From positions 3,968,001 to 4,032,000 of the forward strand of contig NZ_CP113068.1 of assembly GCF_026625885.1 (NCBI RefSeq): a DNA stretch of 64,000 bases, in the 5' to 3' direction. This document shows, one piece after another, positions 34,816 to 43,269 of the stretch. Each line of letters opens with the position of its first letter. Position 1 is the stretch's first letter. The notes under the pieces were generated by a model. That model had not been told where the DNA came from, ran no database searches, and worked only from the letters and a program-made list of their open reading frames with translations. Origin of the DNA: Roseateles sp. SL47. Lineage in GTDB: Bacteria > Pseudomonadota > Gammaproteobacteria > Burkholderiales > Burkholderiaceae_C. The position numbers and the translations under genes are program-made.

Positions 34816-36315
34816 ATGGCCGAAGACACACTCGCCCAATCCTCCGCTGCGCTGCAGGGCATCTCGTATGAAGGCAACGAGTTCGCCCAGCTGCTGAACA
34901 AGGAATTCAAGCCCAAGACCGACGAGGCCAAGTCCGCCGTCGAGCAGGCCGTCCTGACCCTGGCCCAGCAGGCGCTGTCGCAAACCTCGCTGATCGGCAG
35001 CGATGTCATCGTCTCCATCGAGGCGATGATTGCCGAGCTGGACAAGAAGCTGTCCGAGCAGCTGAACCTGATCCTGCACAACCCGGAGTTCCAGCAGCTG
35101 GAAAGCGCCTGGCGCGGCCTGCACTACCTGGTCAGCAACACCGAGACGGATGAGCAGCTCAAGATCCGCGTGATGAGCATCTCCAAGCAGGAGCTGGGCA
35201 AGACGCTGAAGCGCTACAAGGGCACGGCCTGGGATCAGAGCCCGCTGTTCAAGCGGGTGTATGAAGAGGAATACGGCCAGTTTGGCGGTGAGCCGTTCGG
35301 CGCCATGGTCGGTGACTACTACTTCGACCACAGCCCGCCGGACGTCGAGCTGTTGGGTGAAATGGCCAAGGTGGCCGCAGCCGCCCATGCCCCGTTCATC
35401 GCCGCGGCCAATCCGTCGGCCATGCAGATGAGCTCCTGGCAGGAACTGGCCAACCCGCGTGATCTGACCAAGATCTTCGGCACGCCCGAATATGCGGCCT
35501 GGCGCTCGCTGCGTGAATCCGATGACGCGCGCTACATCGGCCTGACCATGCCGCGCTTCCTGGCCCGTCTGCCCTACGGCGCGCGGACCAACCCGGTGGA
35601 GGAATTCAATTTCGAGGAAGACACCGGCGGCGGCAGCCACAACGCCTACACCTGGGCCAATTCGGCCTATGCCATGGCCACCAACATCAACCGTTCGTTC
35701 AAGAACTACGGCTGGTGTACCCGCATCCGCGGCGTGGAGTCGGGTGGTGCGGTCGAGAACCTGCCCACCCACAGCTTCCCGACGGATGAAGGCGGTGTGG
35801 CCATGAAGTGCCCCACCGAGATCGCCATCAGCGACCGCCGCGAGGCCGAGCTGGCCCACAACGGCTTCATGCCGCTGGTGCACCGCAAGAATTCGGACTT
35901 CGCCGCCTTCATCGGTGCGCAATCGCTGCAAAGGCCTGCGGAATACGACGATCCGGACGCGACCGCCAATGCCAACCTGGCGGCGCGGCTGCCCTACCTG
36001 TTTGCCTGCACCCGTTTCGCGCATTACCTGAAGTGCATCGTGCGCGACAAGGTCGGCTCCTTCAAGGAGCGTGCCGAAATGGAGCGTTGGCTGAACAAAT
36101 GGATCATGAATTACGTGGACGGGGATCCGGCGAATTCGTCGGAGATCACCAAGTCGCAGAAGCCGCTGTCCGCTGCCGAAGTGCTGGTGGAAGAGATCCC
36201 TGGCAACCCCGGCTACTACACGTCCAAATTCTTCCTGCGTCCGCACTATCAGCTCGAAGGGCTGACGGTGTCGCTGCGGCTGGTGTCCAAGCTGCCGTCG
36301 CAGAAGGGCCAGTAA
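34816..36315 (+). CDS. tssC: T6SS contractile sheath large subunit TssC
   Basis: Large sheath subunit of 499 aa, partner of TssB. Diagnostic segments are LDKKLSEQLNLILHNPEFQQ, LESAWRGLHYLVSNTETDEQ, FGAMVGDYYFDHSPPDVELL, FLARLPYGARTNPVEEFNFE and CTRFAHYLKCIVRDKVGSF. The ClpV-contacting and handshake strands are at the ends as usual. A clear Rho-independent terminator follows 93 bases after the stop codon, so hcp expression is at least partly uncoupled from tssABC. Confidence 0.97.
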   Translation: MAEDTLAQSSAALQGISYEGNEFAQLLNKEFKPKTDEAKSAVEQAVLTLAQQALSQTSLIGSDVIVSIEAMIAELDKKLSEQLNLILHNPEFQQLESAWRGLHYLVSNTETDEQLKIRVMSISKQELGKTLKRYKGTAWDQSPLFKRVYEEEYGQFGGEPFGAMVGDYYFDHSPPDVELLGEMAKVAAAAHAPFIAAANPSAMQMSSWQELANPRDLTKIFGTPEYAAWRSLRESDDARYIGLTMPRFLARLPYGARTNPVEEFNFEEDTGGGSHNAYTWANSAYAMATNINRSFKNYGWCTRIRGVESGGAVENLPTHSFPTDEGGVAMKCPTEIAISDRREAELAHNGFMPLVHRKNSDFAAFIGAQSLQRPAEYDDPDATANANLAARLPYLFACTRFAHYLKCIVRDKVGSFKERAEMERWLNKWIMNYVDGDPANSSEITKSQKPLSAAEVLVEEIPGNPGYYTSKFFLRPHYQLEGLTVSLRLVSKLPSQKGQ

Positions 36316-36408
36316 GCACAGTGCCTGGAGACGCCCAAGACTGGGCAGCTCCCATCCGTTTCACGCATCACCGAGGGAGGGCCGGAAGGCCCACCGGCTG
36401 ATAAGTTC

Positions 36409-36428
36409 CGGGCCACCGGCCCGTTTTT
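36409..36428 (+). terminator. Terminator between tssC and hcp
   Basis: CGGGCC (36409-36414), loop ACC, GGCCCG (36418-36423), then TTTTT. It is a compact intrinsic terminator that would limit read-through from tssABC into hcp. Confidence 0.8.
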
Positions 36429-36489
36429 GCGGCCCCGCATGCGTTGAAGCGGGGTCGGTTACCACGAGTCCATCAAGGAGAGACCCACC

Positions 36490-36969
36490 ATGACGATCGA
36501 CGCCAATCTGAAACTCGCCGGTGTTGACGGCGAATCCACCCACAAGGACCACAAGGGCGAGATCGATCTGCTCGCCTGGTCCTGGGATTGCCGCCAGGAC
36601 AGCACCGCCGGTAGTGGTGGTGGTTCGGGCAAGGGCAAGGCCATTCCCGGCCAACTGGTGTTCGCGCACTTCTACGACAAGGCTTCCCCGGTGCTGGCCA
36701 AGGCCTGCGCCAGCGGCAAGCACTTCGACAGCGCCGTGATCACCTGCCGCAAGGCCGGTGAAGGCCAGCAGGACTTCCTGAAGGTCACGCTGAAGCAGGT
36801 GCTGGTGACCTCGGTGTCGCCGTCCGCCAGCAGCGGTGGTGACATCTCGGAAAGCGTCTCGCTGAGCTACGCCGACATCGAGTTCGAATACAAGGCCCAG
36901 AACGAAAAGGGCGCACTGGGTGGCGCGGTGAAGTTCGGCTGGGACGTCGCCGCCGCCTCAACCCGCTGA
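36490..36969 (+). CDS. hcp: T6SS tube protein Hcp (first copy)
   Basis: Hcp (TssD) forms stacked hexameric rings of the inner tube and is secreted. The 159-aa protein has the fold markers IDANLKLAGVDGESTHKDHK, GEIDLLAWSWDCRQD, GQLVFAHFYDKASPVLAKAC and DIEFEYKAQNEKGALGGAVK. A Ser-Gly-rich insert after WDCRQD (about residues 38-50) lies in the extended loop. AAGGAG at 36475-36480 sits 9 bases before ATG 36490. A second, divergent hcp gene follows. Confidence 0.95.
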   Translation: MTIDANLKLAGVDGESTHKDHKGEIDLLAWSWDCRQDSTAGSGGGSGKGKAIPGQLVFAHFYDKASPVLAKACASGKHFDSAVITCRKAGEGQQDFLKVTLKQVLVTSVSPSASSGGDISESVSLSYADIEFEYKAQNEKGALGGAVKFGWDVAAASTR

Positions 36970-37021
36970 TCCGCGCACTTGCTGCGCTGACAAGCACCTG
37001 GCCACGCAGTGGCCGGGTGGG

Positions 37022-37058
37022 CGCGCCGGCCCTTTCATCCGTGGAAGCGGCCGGCGCG
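37022..37058. repeat. Inverted repeat between the two hcp genes
   Basis: Perfect 10-bp arms CGCGCCGGCC (37022-37031) and GGCCGGCGCG (37049-37058) around a 17-base loop, without a T tract. It could fold in the mRNA just before the second hcp ribosome site (TTGGAG, 37063-37068) and set its stability or translation. Confidence 0.7.
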
Positions 37059-37075
37059 TGTCTTGGAGCCTTCAC

Positions 37076-37570
37076 ATGTCTTTCAACACCAGCGGCGGCA
37101 GCGCCGACATGTACCTGGACCTGACCCTCAAACGCGCAGGCAAGGTCAAGGGCGAATCCGTGGCCCAGGGCCACCAGAACGACATCACCGTCTCCGGCTT
37201 TGCCTGGGGCGTGGGTGCCAGCGGCGACGCCGTGGCCGGCCAGAGCACCGGCCGCCGCAGCTATCGCCAGCTGACCATCACCAAGCAGTTGGACAGTGCC
37301 AGCACTGCGCTGATGAGCGCCGTGGCCACCAACGACGAAGTGCGCAGCGCCAAGCTGAGCCTGCGCAAGGCCGGCGGTGAGCAGCAGGACTACTTCAGCA
37401 TCACGCTGGAGAAGGCCCGTGTGGCCACCTACGACATCGATGTGGATCAGGACGGCCAGCCCGTTGAACGCATCACCCTGAGTTTCCAGAAGGTGGCGGT
37501 GGAATACCGCAACCAGAGTGCTGCCGGCCAGATGGGCGGCACCTGCACCTTCACCGACGACCTGACCTGA
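37076..37570 (+). CDS. hcp: T6SS tube protein Hcp (second copy)
   Basis: Second Hcp-family protein, 164 aa, from ATG 37076 with TTGGAG 7 bases upstream; the frame is open further left, but the sequence there is the intergenic hairpin. Family features: DMYLDLTLKRAGKVKGESVA, DITVSGFAWGVGASG, RSYRQLTITKQLDSASTALM, and the end VEYRNQSAAGQMGGTCTF. It is clearly different from the first copy, so the pair looks like two specialised tube or cargo proteins rather than a fresh duplicate. tagJ follows after 16 bases. Confidence 0.92.
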   Translation: MSFNTSGGSADMYLDLTLKRAGKVKGESVAQGHQNDITVSGFAWGVGASGDAVAGQSTGRRSYRQLTITKQLDSASTALMSAVATNDEVRSAKLSLRKAGGEQQDYFSITLEKARVATYDIDVDQDGQPVERITLSFQKVAVEYRNQSAAGQMGGTCTFTDDLT

Positions 37571-37586
37571 GGTCGGAAAGTCCTTT

Positions 37587-38426
37587 ATGAGCGCAGTTGA
37601 AGACCTGATCGCCGCCGGCCAGCCCGTGGAGGCCTTGGCCGCCGTGCAGCAGCAGGTGCGCCAGCAAGCGCAGGATGTGCGTCTGCGGGTGTTGTTGTTC
37701 CAGCTGCTGGCCGTGAATGGCCAATGGGCACGTGCCGCTGCCCAGCTGGAGGTGTGTGGCGAGTTGGACGCCGCCACGCTGGCCATGGTCAACACCTACC
37801 GCGAAGCGCTCAAGTGCGAGCTGGTGCGTGAGGCGGTGTTTGACGGCAAGACAACGCCGCTGGTCATGGGCGAGCCGGCCGAATGGGTGGCGTCGATGGT
37901 GCAGGCCCTGAAGCTGTCGGCCGACGGCGACCACCACGCCGCTCAACTGATGCGGGCGCAGGCCCTGGAGCAGGCGCCCGCCACGGCCGGCACGATCGAC
38001 GGCCAGGCCTTCGACTGGATTTGCGATGGAGATTCGCGGCTGGGCCCGATCCTGGAGGCGGTGATCAACGGCCGTTATTGCTGGGTGCCCTTGTCGGCGC
38101 TGGCCAAGATCCAGATCGAGCCGCCGGAAGACCTGCGTGACCTGGTCTGGGCTCCGGCCTTTCTGGAGTTTCCCAACGGCGGCGGGTCGGTGGCGCTGAT
38201 TCCAACGCGGTATCCCCGCACGACCGGGTTTGACGACCCGCGCACCTGGCTCTCGCGTCGCACCGAGTGGTTGCCGCTAGGGGGTGAGGACGCAGCAGAC
38301 GACGCTGCCGCTGCGGGCGAGGGCGGGGCGGGCCCTCAGTTCGCCGGCATCGGCCAGCGTGTGATGATGACCGACGCGACCGAAGCAGGTTTGCTGGATG
38401 TCCGTCTCATCGAACTGAGGTCTTGA
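37587..38426 (+). CDS. tagJ: T6SS accessory protein TagJ (ImpE family)
   Basis: Cytoplasmic accessory protein (ImpE/SciE family) of 279 aa, reported in other systems to bind the TssB N-terminus and help ClpV act on the sheath. A TPR-like N-terminus (EALAAVQQQVRQQAQDVRLR, LLFQLLAVNGQWARAAAQLE) is followed by the ImpE core: FDWICDGDSRLGPILEAVIN, GRYCWVPLSALAKIQIEPPE, DLRDLVWAPAFLEFPNGG and LIPTRYPRT. The stop codon directly abuts the ATG of the next gene. Confidence 0.92.
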   Translation: MSAVEDLIAAGQPVEALAAVQQQVRQQAQDVRLRVLLFQLLAVNGQWARAAAQLEVCGELDAATLAMVNTYREALKCELVREAVFDGKTTPLVMGEPAEWVASMVQALKLSADGDHHAAQLMRAQALEQAPATAGTIDGQAFDWICDGDSRLGPILEAVINGRYCWVPLSALAKIQIEPPEDLRDLVWAPAFLEFPNGGGSVALIPTRYPRTTGFDDPRTWLSRRTEWLPLGGEDAADDAAAAGEGGAGPQFAGIGQRVMMTDATEAGLLDVRLIELRS

Positions 38427-39188
38427 ATGTTCCGTTGTTCCTCCCGCAGTGCCGTCTCTGCCGTCTCCGCCGTCTCTGCCGAAGCCGCCCTCCAGATCAC
38501 CCGTGCGCCAGCGGTATGGCGCACGCTGGCGGCCGTGATGCTGGGGGTGTCCTTGCCGAGCCACGCCGTGACGCCGGCAGAATCCAGACCATCGGCGGCC
38601 TCAGCCTCAGCCTCAGCCTCGGCACCGGCACCGGCACCGGCAGCCAGGTCGGCCAATACCGGCAACGTCTCCAATGCCGGCAACGTCTCCAAAAGCGGCA
38701 AATCCGCCAAGGCGGCACGCGCCTGGCGCACGCTGTCACCAGCGGGCTGCCATCCGCTCAATGATGCGGAGCAGGCGCGCCTGCCCGCGAGCTGGAAACC
38801 GTATGCCTCCTCCACGCGCCGCTGTGACCTCGCGGCACCGGGTGCAGCGCCCAAGGTGAGCCTGGTCTCCGTTTTCGCCGAGGACTATTTTCGTGGCAGC
38901 CCGCCGAGCGCCCCCTGGGAAGACTTCCCCAAGCCTTTGCTGGTGGATAACGCTTGGCGCTGCGTCGGGGTGCTGCCGGAGCTGTACCCCTTTGATGAGC
39001 CCCGCACGCTGACCCTGCGCTACGGGCAGTGGCTCGACGGCATCCCGCAGGAGATCCGCGTGCAGGTGGCCAACCCCGCCCTGGGTGGTGATTACGCCTT
39101 GCCGCCGCTGTCCTGGGATGCGGCGCAGCAGCGTTACCACTCGACTCCCACCTCCAACTCGGTAGCCCCCCAATGTCCGCAGTCCTGA
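38427..39188 (+). CDS. Unassigned exported protein; candidate immunity protein
   Basis: I do not recognise this 253-aa protein. After about 30 residues comes a hydrophobic leader (WRTLAAVMLGVSLPSHAV) typical of export, then an Ala/Ser/Pro low-complexity stretch (about 55-100), then a compact domain of about 150 residues containing AGCHPLNDAEQARLPASWKP, CDLAAPGAAPKVSLVSVFAE and CVGVLPELYPFDEPRTLTLR, with three cysteines. It begins immediately at the tagJ stop codon and overlaps the next gene by 16 bases, so the two are translationally coupled. Export to the periplasm, plus tight linkage to a probable cell-wall amidase-like gene, suggests it protects the cell from that enzyme. That role is inferred. 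Confidence 0.6.
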   Translation: MFRCSSRSAVSAVSAVSAEAALQITRAPAVWRTLAAVMLGVSLPSHAVTPAESRPSAASASASASAPAPAPAARSANTGNVSNAGNVSKSGKSAKAARAWRTLSPAGCHPLNDAEQARLPASWKPYASSTRRCDLAAPGAAPKVSLVSVFAEDYFRGSPPSAPWEDFPKPLLVDNAWRCVGVLPELYPFDEPRTLTLRYGQWLDGIPQEIRVQVANPALGGDYALPPLSWDAAQQRYHSTPTSNSVAPQCPQS

Positions 39189-39721
39189 CTCCCTTCTCTC
39201 CGGCTTCGGCCGCCAGCGGTGCCCAGACCGGCGCCATCAGCGCGGATGAGCTGGCGCGTGTCGCTCAAGAGGCCTACGACCAGTACCCCGCCTCGTGCAG
39301 CCATTCGGTGTGGCATGTGATCAAGCGTTATGTGCCGGACCAGCAATACCGCACCGCCAATGTGCTGATCGCCTTCCTGGAAGCTGACAGGCGCTGGAAG
39401 GAAGTGCCCGTGTCCGAACTCGCGGACCGGGCCTCGCGTGGCGAGCTGATCGTCGGTGGCCTCAAGGAAACGCCCAATGGCCACGTGGTGGTGGTCTACC
39501 CCGGTGCGGCCAAGCCGGCAGGGGGCTATGCCTACACCTCCGGCGGAAGGTCGGTGACCATGCGTGCGCGGGGGCAGTATCCGCGCGTCATGTCGACCTC
39601 GCTCAGCGGTTGGGCCGGTGCCAAGAGCCGCGGCGACAAAACCATCTGGGACCCCTGGGCCAATGATGCGAAGTTCGGCCAGGTTCGTTTCTGGCGCCTG
39701 GACCTCTCCGCCGGGCAGTGA
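39173..39721 (+). CDS. Candidate T6SS effector, Cys-His hydrolase (amidase-like)
   Basis: Protein of 182 aa with no signal peptide. A cysteine at the start of a helix (Cys42 in SCSHSVWHVIKRYV) and a histidine on a strand (His104 in NGHVVVVYPG), with a later acidic candidate Asp160 in IWDPWANDAKF, reproduce the order and spacing of NlpC/P60 and Tae-type peptidoglycan hydrolases. The segment SELADRASRGELIVGGLKE before the His also fits such folds. Lack of a leader, small size and placement inside the T6SS structural operon between tagJ and tssE fit a secreted anti-bacterial effector carried by Hcp or VgrG. The upstream overlapping gene is the candidate immunity gene. Enzyme activity is inferred from residues only. 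Confidence 0.6.
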   Translation: MSAVLTPFSPASAASGAQTGAISADELARVAQEAYDQYPASCSHSVWHVIKRYVPDQQYRTANVLIAFLEADRRWKEVPVSELADRASRGELIVGGLKETPNGHVVVVYPGAAKPAGGYAYTSGGRSVTMRARGQYPRVMSTSLSGWAGAKSRGDKTIWDPWANDAKFGQVRFWRLDLSAGQ

Positions 39722-39737
39722 CGAACGGAGCCCCGCA

Positions 39738-40235
39738 GTGAGCCAGCAGCCCACCCGCGACCGTCTGCAGCCGGCGCTGCTGGATCGCCTCACCGATGAC
39801 GACCCCACCAGCCGCGTGGAGGCCGAAGAGCGGCGCATGATGAGCAAGTCGCAGCTGCGGCAAGCCGTGCTGCGCGACCTGGGCTGGCTGTTTAATGCGG
39901 TGCAGCCGCTCGGTCGGGCGCTGGAGGCGCATCCGCAGGTGGCCGCCAGCGTGCTGAATTTCGGGCTGCCGGCGCTGTCCGGCCAGCTGGCGTCCAAGGT
40001 GGACGTGAGCCATGTCGAGCGGGCCATCCGCCAGGCCATCGTGCGATTTGAGCCGCGCATTCTCGAGAGCACGCTGGAAGTGCGTGCCGTGGAGGCCGAC
40101 AGTGTGCTGGACACCCACAACGTGATTGAATTTGAAATCCGCGGCCATCTGTGGTCGCAGCCGGTACCGCTGGAAATCCTGCTGCGGACGCAGATGGACC
40201 TGGAAGCCGGCCAGGTGGACGTGCGGGAGGCCTGA
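39738..40235 (+). CDS. tssE: T6SS baseplate protein TssE (gp25-like)
   Basis: Baseplate wedge component homologous to phage T4 gp25. GTG 39738 preceded by GGAG (39727-39730) gives 165 aa; the frame is open further upstream, but that part overlaps the effector gene and has no likeness. The gp25 core is SQLRQAVLRDLGWLFNAVQP, SVLNFGLPALSG, RAIRQAIVRFEPRILESTLE and IEFEIRGHLWSQPVPLEILL. Directly followed by tssF after 2 bases, the usual order tssEFG. Confidence 0.93.
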   Translation: MSQQPTRDRLQPALLDRLTDDDPTSRVEAEERRMMSKSQLRQAVLRDLGWLFNAVQPLGRALEAHPQVAASVLNFGLPALSGQLASKVDVSHVERAIRQAIVRFEPRILESTLEVRAVEADSVLDTHNVIEFEIRGHLWSQPVPLEILLRTQMDLEAGQVDVREA

Positions 40236-40237
40236 GC

Positions 40238-42145
40238 ATGGATCCCCGCCTGCTTCGCCTCTACAGCGACGAGTTGACCCACCTGCGGGAAGTCGGCAGC
40301 GAGTTCGCTCGCGAATTTCCCAAGATCGCCGGCCGCCTCGGCATGGAGGGCACCGAGGTGGCCGACCCCTATGTGGAGCGGCTGCTGGAGGGGTTTGCCT
40401 TTCTGTCGGCCCGGGTGCAACTCAAGCTGGATGCGGAACATCCGCGCCTCATCTCGCATCTGCTGGAATCCATCTATCCGAATTTCCTGGCGCCGGTGCC
40501 GTCGATGATGGTGGCGAAGTTCACTGTCGACGTCACCGACCCCAATCTCTCCAAGGGCTTCCCGGTGCCGCGCGACAGCGCGCTGCAATCCGGCTTGCCG
40601 CGTGGCCAGGACACCCGTTGCGAGTTCCGCACCTCGCAGGATGTGATGCTGTGGCCGATCGAGCTGGTCAGTGCCCAGTACTTCAGCCATGCGACGGACC
40701 TGCCGATGAATCGCCTGCCCGGCGCGGGTGGTTATCGCGGTGGGCTGCGCCTGCGCATCCGCACCGGCGGTGGTCTGCCGCTGCGCCAGTTACGCATGGA
40801 CCGGCTGCAGCTCTACATCAGCGCGCCGGACGACGTGGCCTTCCGTCTGCATGAGCTGGTGCTGGGCGCGTCGGTGGGCAGCTATGTCACCGGCAGCGGC
40901 GTGGACGGCCAGCACGCCTTGGCACAGTGGCGGGACGGCACCAGCATCGCGCCGGTGGGTTATGAACCCAGCCAGGCGCTGCTGCCGGACACCCACCGCG
41001 GCTTCTCCGGCTGCCGCCTGCTCCAGGAAGCGGCCGCCATGCCACGTCGCTTTCTGTTCTTCGACATCACCGATCTCGCCGACCGACTGGCGCGCGTCGA
41101 GGGACAGGAAGCCGATCTTGTGCTGTTTTTCAGCCGTGCCGACGCAGGGCTGGAGGCGATGGTCGACGTCAACAGCCTGTCGCTGCACTGCACCCCGGCG
41201 ATCAATCTTTTCACCAAGCGGCTGGACCGCATCCAGCTCGGCCCGGGCAGTTGGGAATACCACGTGGTGCCGGACCGCACCCGCCCGATGGACTTCGAGG
41301 TGCACAGCCTGCAGTCGGTGATCGGTTACGGGGCGGGGCAGGTGGGCCAGCAGACCTTCCGTCCGTTGTACGCCACCTATCACGAGCCTTCCGGCGAGGG
41401 CGCGGGCTACTACACCGCGCGTCGCGAACCCCGGTTGCTGTCGGCTCGCCAGAAAGAGCAGGGCCCACGCACCGGCTATATCGGCGAGGAGATGTTCGTG
41501 TCGCTGGTCGATCCGCGTCATGCGCCTTACCGCGAGGACATCCGCCAGCTGTCGGTATCCGCCTTGGTGAGCAATCGCGATCTGCCCACGCTGCTGCCGC
41601 ATAACGGCAGTGCCGGCCCGGCCGCCTGGCGTCTGGATGCCGCCGGCCCGGTGCTGCGGGTGGATGCAGTGCATGGCCCGACACGGCCCGTCAGCCGCCA
41701 GCCGGTGGGCGAGGCGGGTTGGAGCCTGGTGGGGCTGCTCACCCTGCAACAACTGCCGTTTGCCGATGAAGGCCCGGCCCAGGCAGCGGCAACATTGCGT
41801 CGGCTGCTGGCGCTGTACGGCCCGCCCGGGGACCCGTCCTGGCAGCGGCTGGTGGACGGCGTGCGACAGGTGTCGGTGCGGTCGGTGGTGCGCCGCCTGC
41901 CGTTCAACGGCCCGCTGAGCCATGGCTGCGGATCCGAGATCGATCTGGAGCTGGATGAGCTGGCCTTCCAGGGCCACAGCGCCTTCCTCTTTGGCAGTGT
42001 GCTGGAGTATTACTTTGCCCGGCATGCCGCCATCAACAGCTTCACCCAGCTGCGGCTGCGCACCACCCAGCGGGGCGAACTGCGCCGTTGGCCGGTGCGT
42101 ATCGGTGGCGAGCCGGTGCACCGGTCGGGCGGGAGCCTGACGTGA
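40238..42145 (+). CDS. tssF: T6SS baseplate protein TssF
   Basis: Large baseplate wedge protein, 635 aa from ATG 40238. The N-terminus MDPRLLRLYSDELTHLREVG and FAREFPKIAGRLGMEG are diagnostic, as are PYVERLLEGFAFLSARVQLK and FPRFTSHLLE-like ISHLLESIYPNFLAPVPSMM. Later segments include PINLFTKRLDRIQL-type sequence (AINLFTKRLDRIQLG) and the C-terminal FAFLFGSVLE-like SAFLFGSVLEYYFARHAAIN. The stop codon overlaps the GTG start of tssG. Confidence 0.95.
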   Translation: MDPRLLRLYSDELTHLREVGSEFAREFPKIAGRLGMEGTEVADPYVERLLEGFAFLSARVQLKLDAEHPRLISHLLESIYPNFLAPVPSMMVAKFTVDVTDPNLSKGFPVPRDSALQSGLPRGQDTRCEFRTSQDVMLWPIELVSAQYFSHATDLPMNRLPGAGGYRGGLRLRIRTGGGLPLRQLRMDRLQLYISAPDDVAFRLHELVLGASVGSYVTGSGVDGQHALAQWRDGTSIAPVGYEPSQALLPDTHRGFSGCRLLQEAAAMPRRFLFFDITDLADRLARVEGQEADLVLFFSRADAGLEAMVDVNSLSLHCTPAINLFTKRLDRIQLGPGSWEYHVVPDRTRPMDFEVHSLQSVIGYGAGQVGQQTFRPLYATYHEPSGEGAGYYTARREPRLLSARQKEQGPRTGYIGEEMFVSLVDPRHAPYREDIRQLSVSALVSNRDLPTLLPHNGSAGPAAWRLDAAGPVLRVDAVHGPTRPVSRQPVGEAGWSLVGLLTLQQLPFADEGPAQAAATLRRLLALYGPPGDPSWQRLVDGVRQVSVRSVVRRLPFNGPLSHGCGSEIDLELDELAFQGHSAFLFGSVLEYYFARHAAINSFTQLRLRTTQRGELRRWPVRIGGEPVHRSGGSLT

Positions 42146-43269
42146 CGCCACCGGACGTGCCGCTGGACCCGGCAAGTGCGCTGCAGGTGCTATTTGCCGA
42201 GGTCGAAAAGCGCCCCTGGGCCTACGACTTCTTTGCGCTGCTGCGCCGCATTGAAGGCTTGTCGCCGCAACTGCCGCGCCTGGGGCGTGCCGCGAGGCCC
42301 AGCCTGGAGCCGATCCGGCTGGGTGAAGAAGCCGAGCTGGACTTCGCTCCCGCCGCTTTGGCCAAGCTGGAGCCCACGGCAGCGGGGGTGCCGCGTCTGG
42401 GCGTGCGCTTCTTCGGCTTGCTGGGACCGCAGGGCCCCTTGCCGCTGCACCTGACCGAATACGCCCGGGAGCGCCAATACCAGCGCAACGACCCGACGCT
42501 GGCCCGCTTCCTGGACGTCTTCCACCACCGGCTGCTGATGCTGTTCTACCGGGCCTGGGCGCAGTCCCAGCCGGCGGTGCAGCATGACCGGCCCGAGGCG
42601 GACCGGTATGCCGCCTGGCTGGGGGCCGCCACCGGGCTGCACGGCGGCTGGCAGCCGCAGGACTCGCTGCCGCAGACGGCCCGCCTGTTCAACGCCGGCA
42701 TGATGGGTGGCCGCGAGCGCCACCCCGAAGGCCTGGCCAAGATCCTGACCCAGCATTTCCAGGTGCCGGTGCGTATCGACCAGCATGTGCCGCAATGGCT
42801 GCCGCTGGAAGATGACGAACGCACCCGCCTGGGTTTTGCCCGCAACCGCAAGGAACGCATCGGCCTGGCACCCGCTGCGCTGGGCCGCAGCACCACGCTG
42901 GGCACCAAGGTCTGGGACCGCCAATACCGCTTCCGGGTGGTCATCGGCCCGATCAACCGCGAGCAGTACGACCGCTTCCTGCCGGACGGCAGTGCCTGGC
43001 GGCCCCTGAATGACTGGATCCGCCAATACGTGGGCCACGGCCTGCGCTGGGAAATCCAACCGCTGCTGGAACGACGGGCCGTGCCGGCCGCCGCCTTGGG
43101 CCACCAGGTGCGCCTGGGCTACACCAGTTGGGTCGGGCGCGCCGGCCATGCAGCGGCCACCAGCGACCGTGGTGACCTGCGGCTGAGGCCCTGGTCGGTG
43201 GCGCTGGGGCGCGCCGGCCGAAGCCCTGAATCCACAACATCGCGCCCCCCACAGGGAGAGAGACCATGA
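42142..43269 (+). CDS. tssG: T6SS baseplate protein TssG
   Basis: Baseplate partner of TssF, 375 aa from GTG 42142, which overlaps the tssF stop codon (GTGA); an upstream start at 42088 is possible but would read through tssF. Family features: RPWAYDFFALLRRIEGLSPQ, FFGLLGPQGPLPLHLTEYAR, FHHRLLMLFYRAWAQSQPAV and GPINREQYDRFLPDGSAWRP. Its stop codon overlaps the clpV start by 4 bases, so tssE, tssF, tssG and clpV are coupled. Confidence 0.93.
   Translation: MTPPDVPLDPASALQVLFAEVEKRPWAYDFFALLRRIEGLSPQLPRLGRAARPSLEPIRLGEEAELDFAPAALAKLEPTAAGVPRLGVRFFGLLGPQGPLPLHLTEYARERQYQRNDPTLARFLDVFHHRLLMLFYRAWAQSQPAVQHDRPEADRYAAWLGAATGLHGGWQPQDSLPQTARLFNAGMMGGRERHPEGLAKILTQHFQVPVRIDQHVPQWLPLEDDERTRLGFARNRKERIGLAPAALGRSTTLGTKVWDRQYRFRVVIGPINREQYDRFLPDGSAWRPLNDWIRQYVGHGLRWEIQPLLERRAVPAAALGHQVRLGYTSWVGRAGHAAATSDRGDLRLRPWSVALGRAGRSPESTTSRPPQGERP

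Noticed and set aside
36429..36489. Sigma-54 promoter in front of hcp
   Set aside because: Searched for a TGGCAC-N5-TTGC pattern here and before tssA and vgrG; none was convincing.
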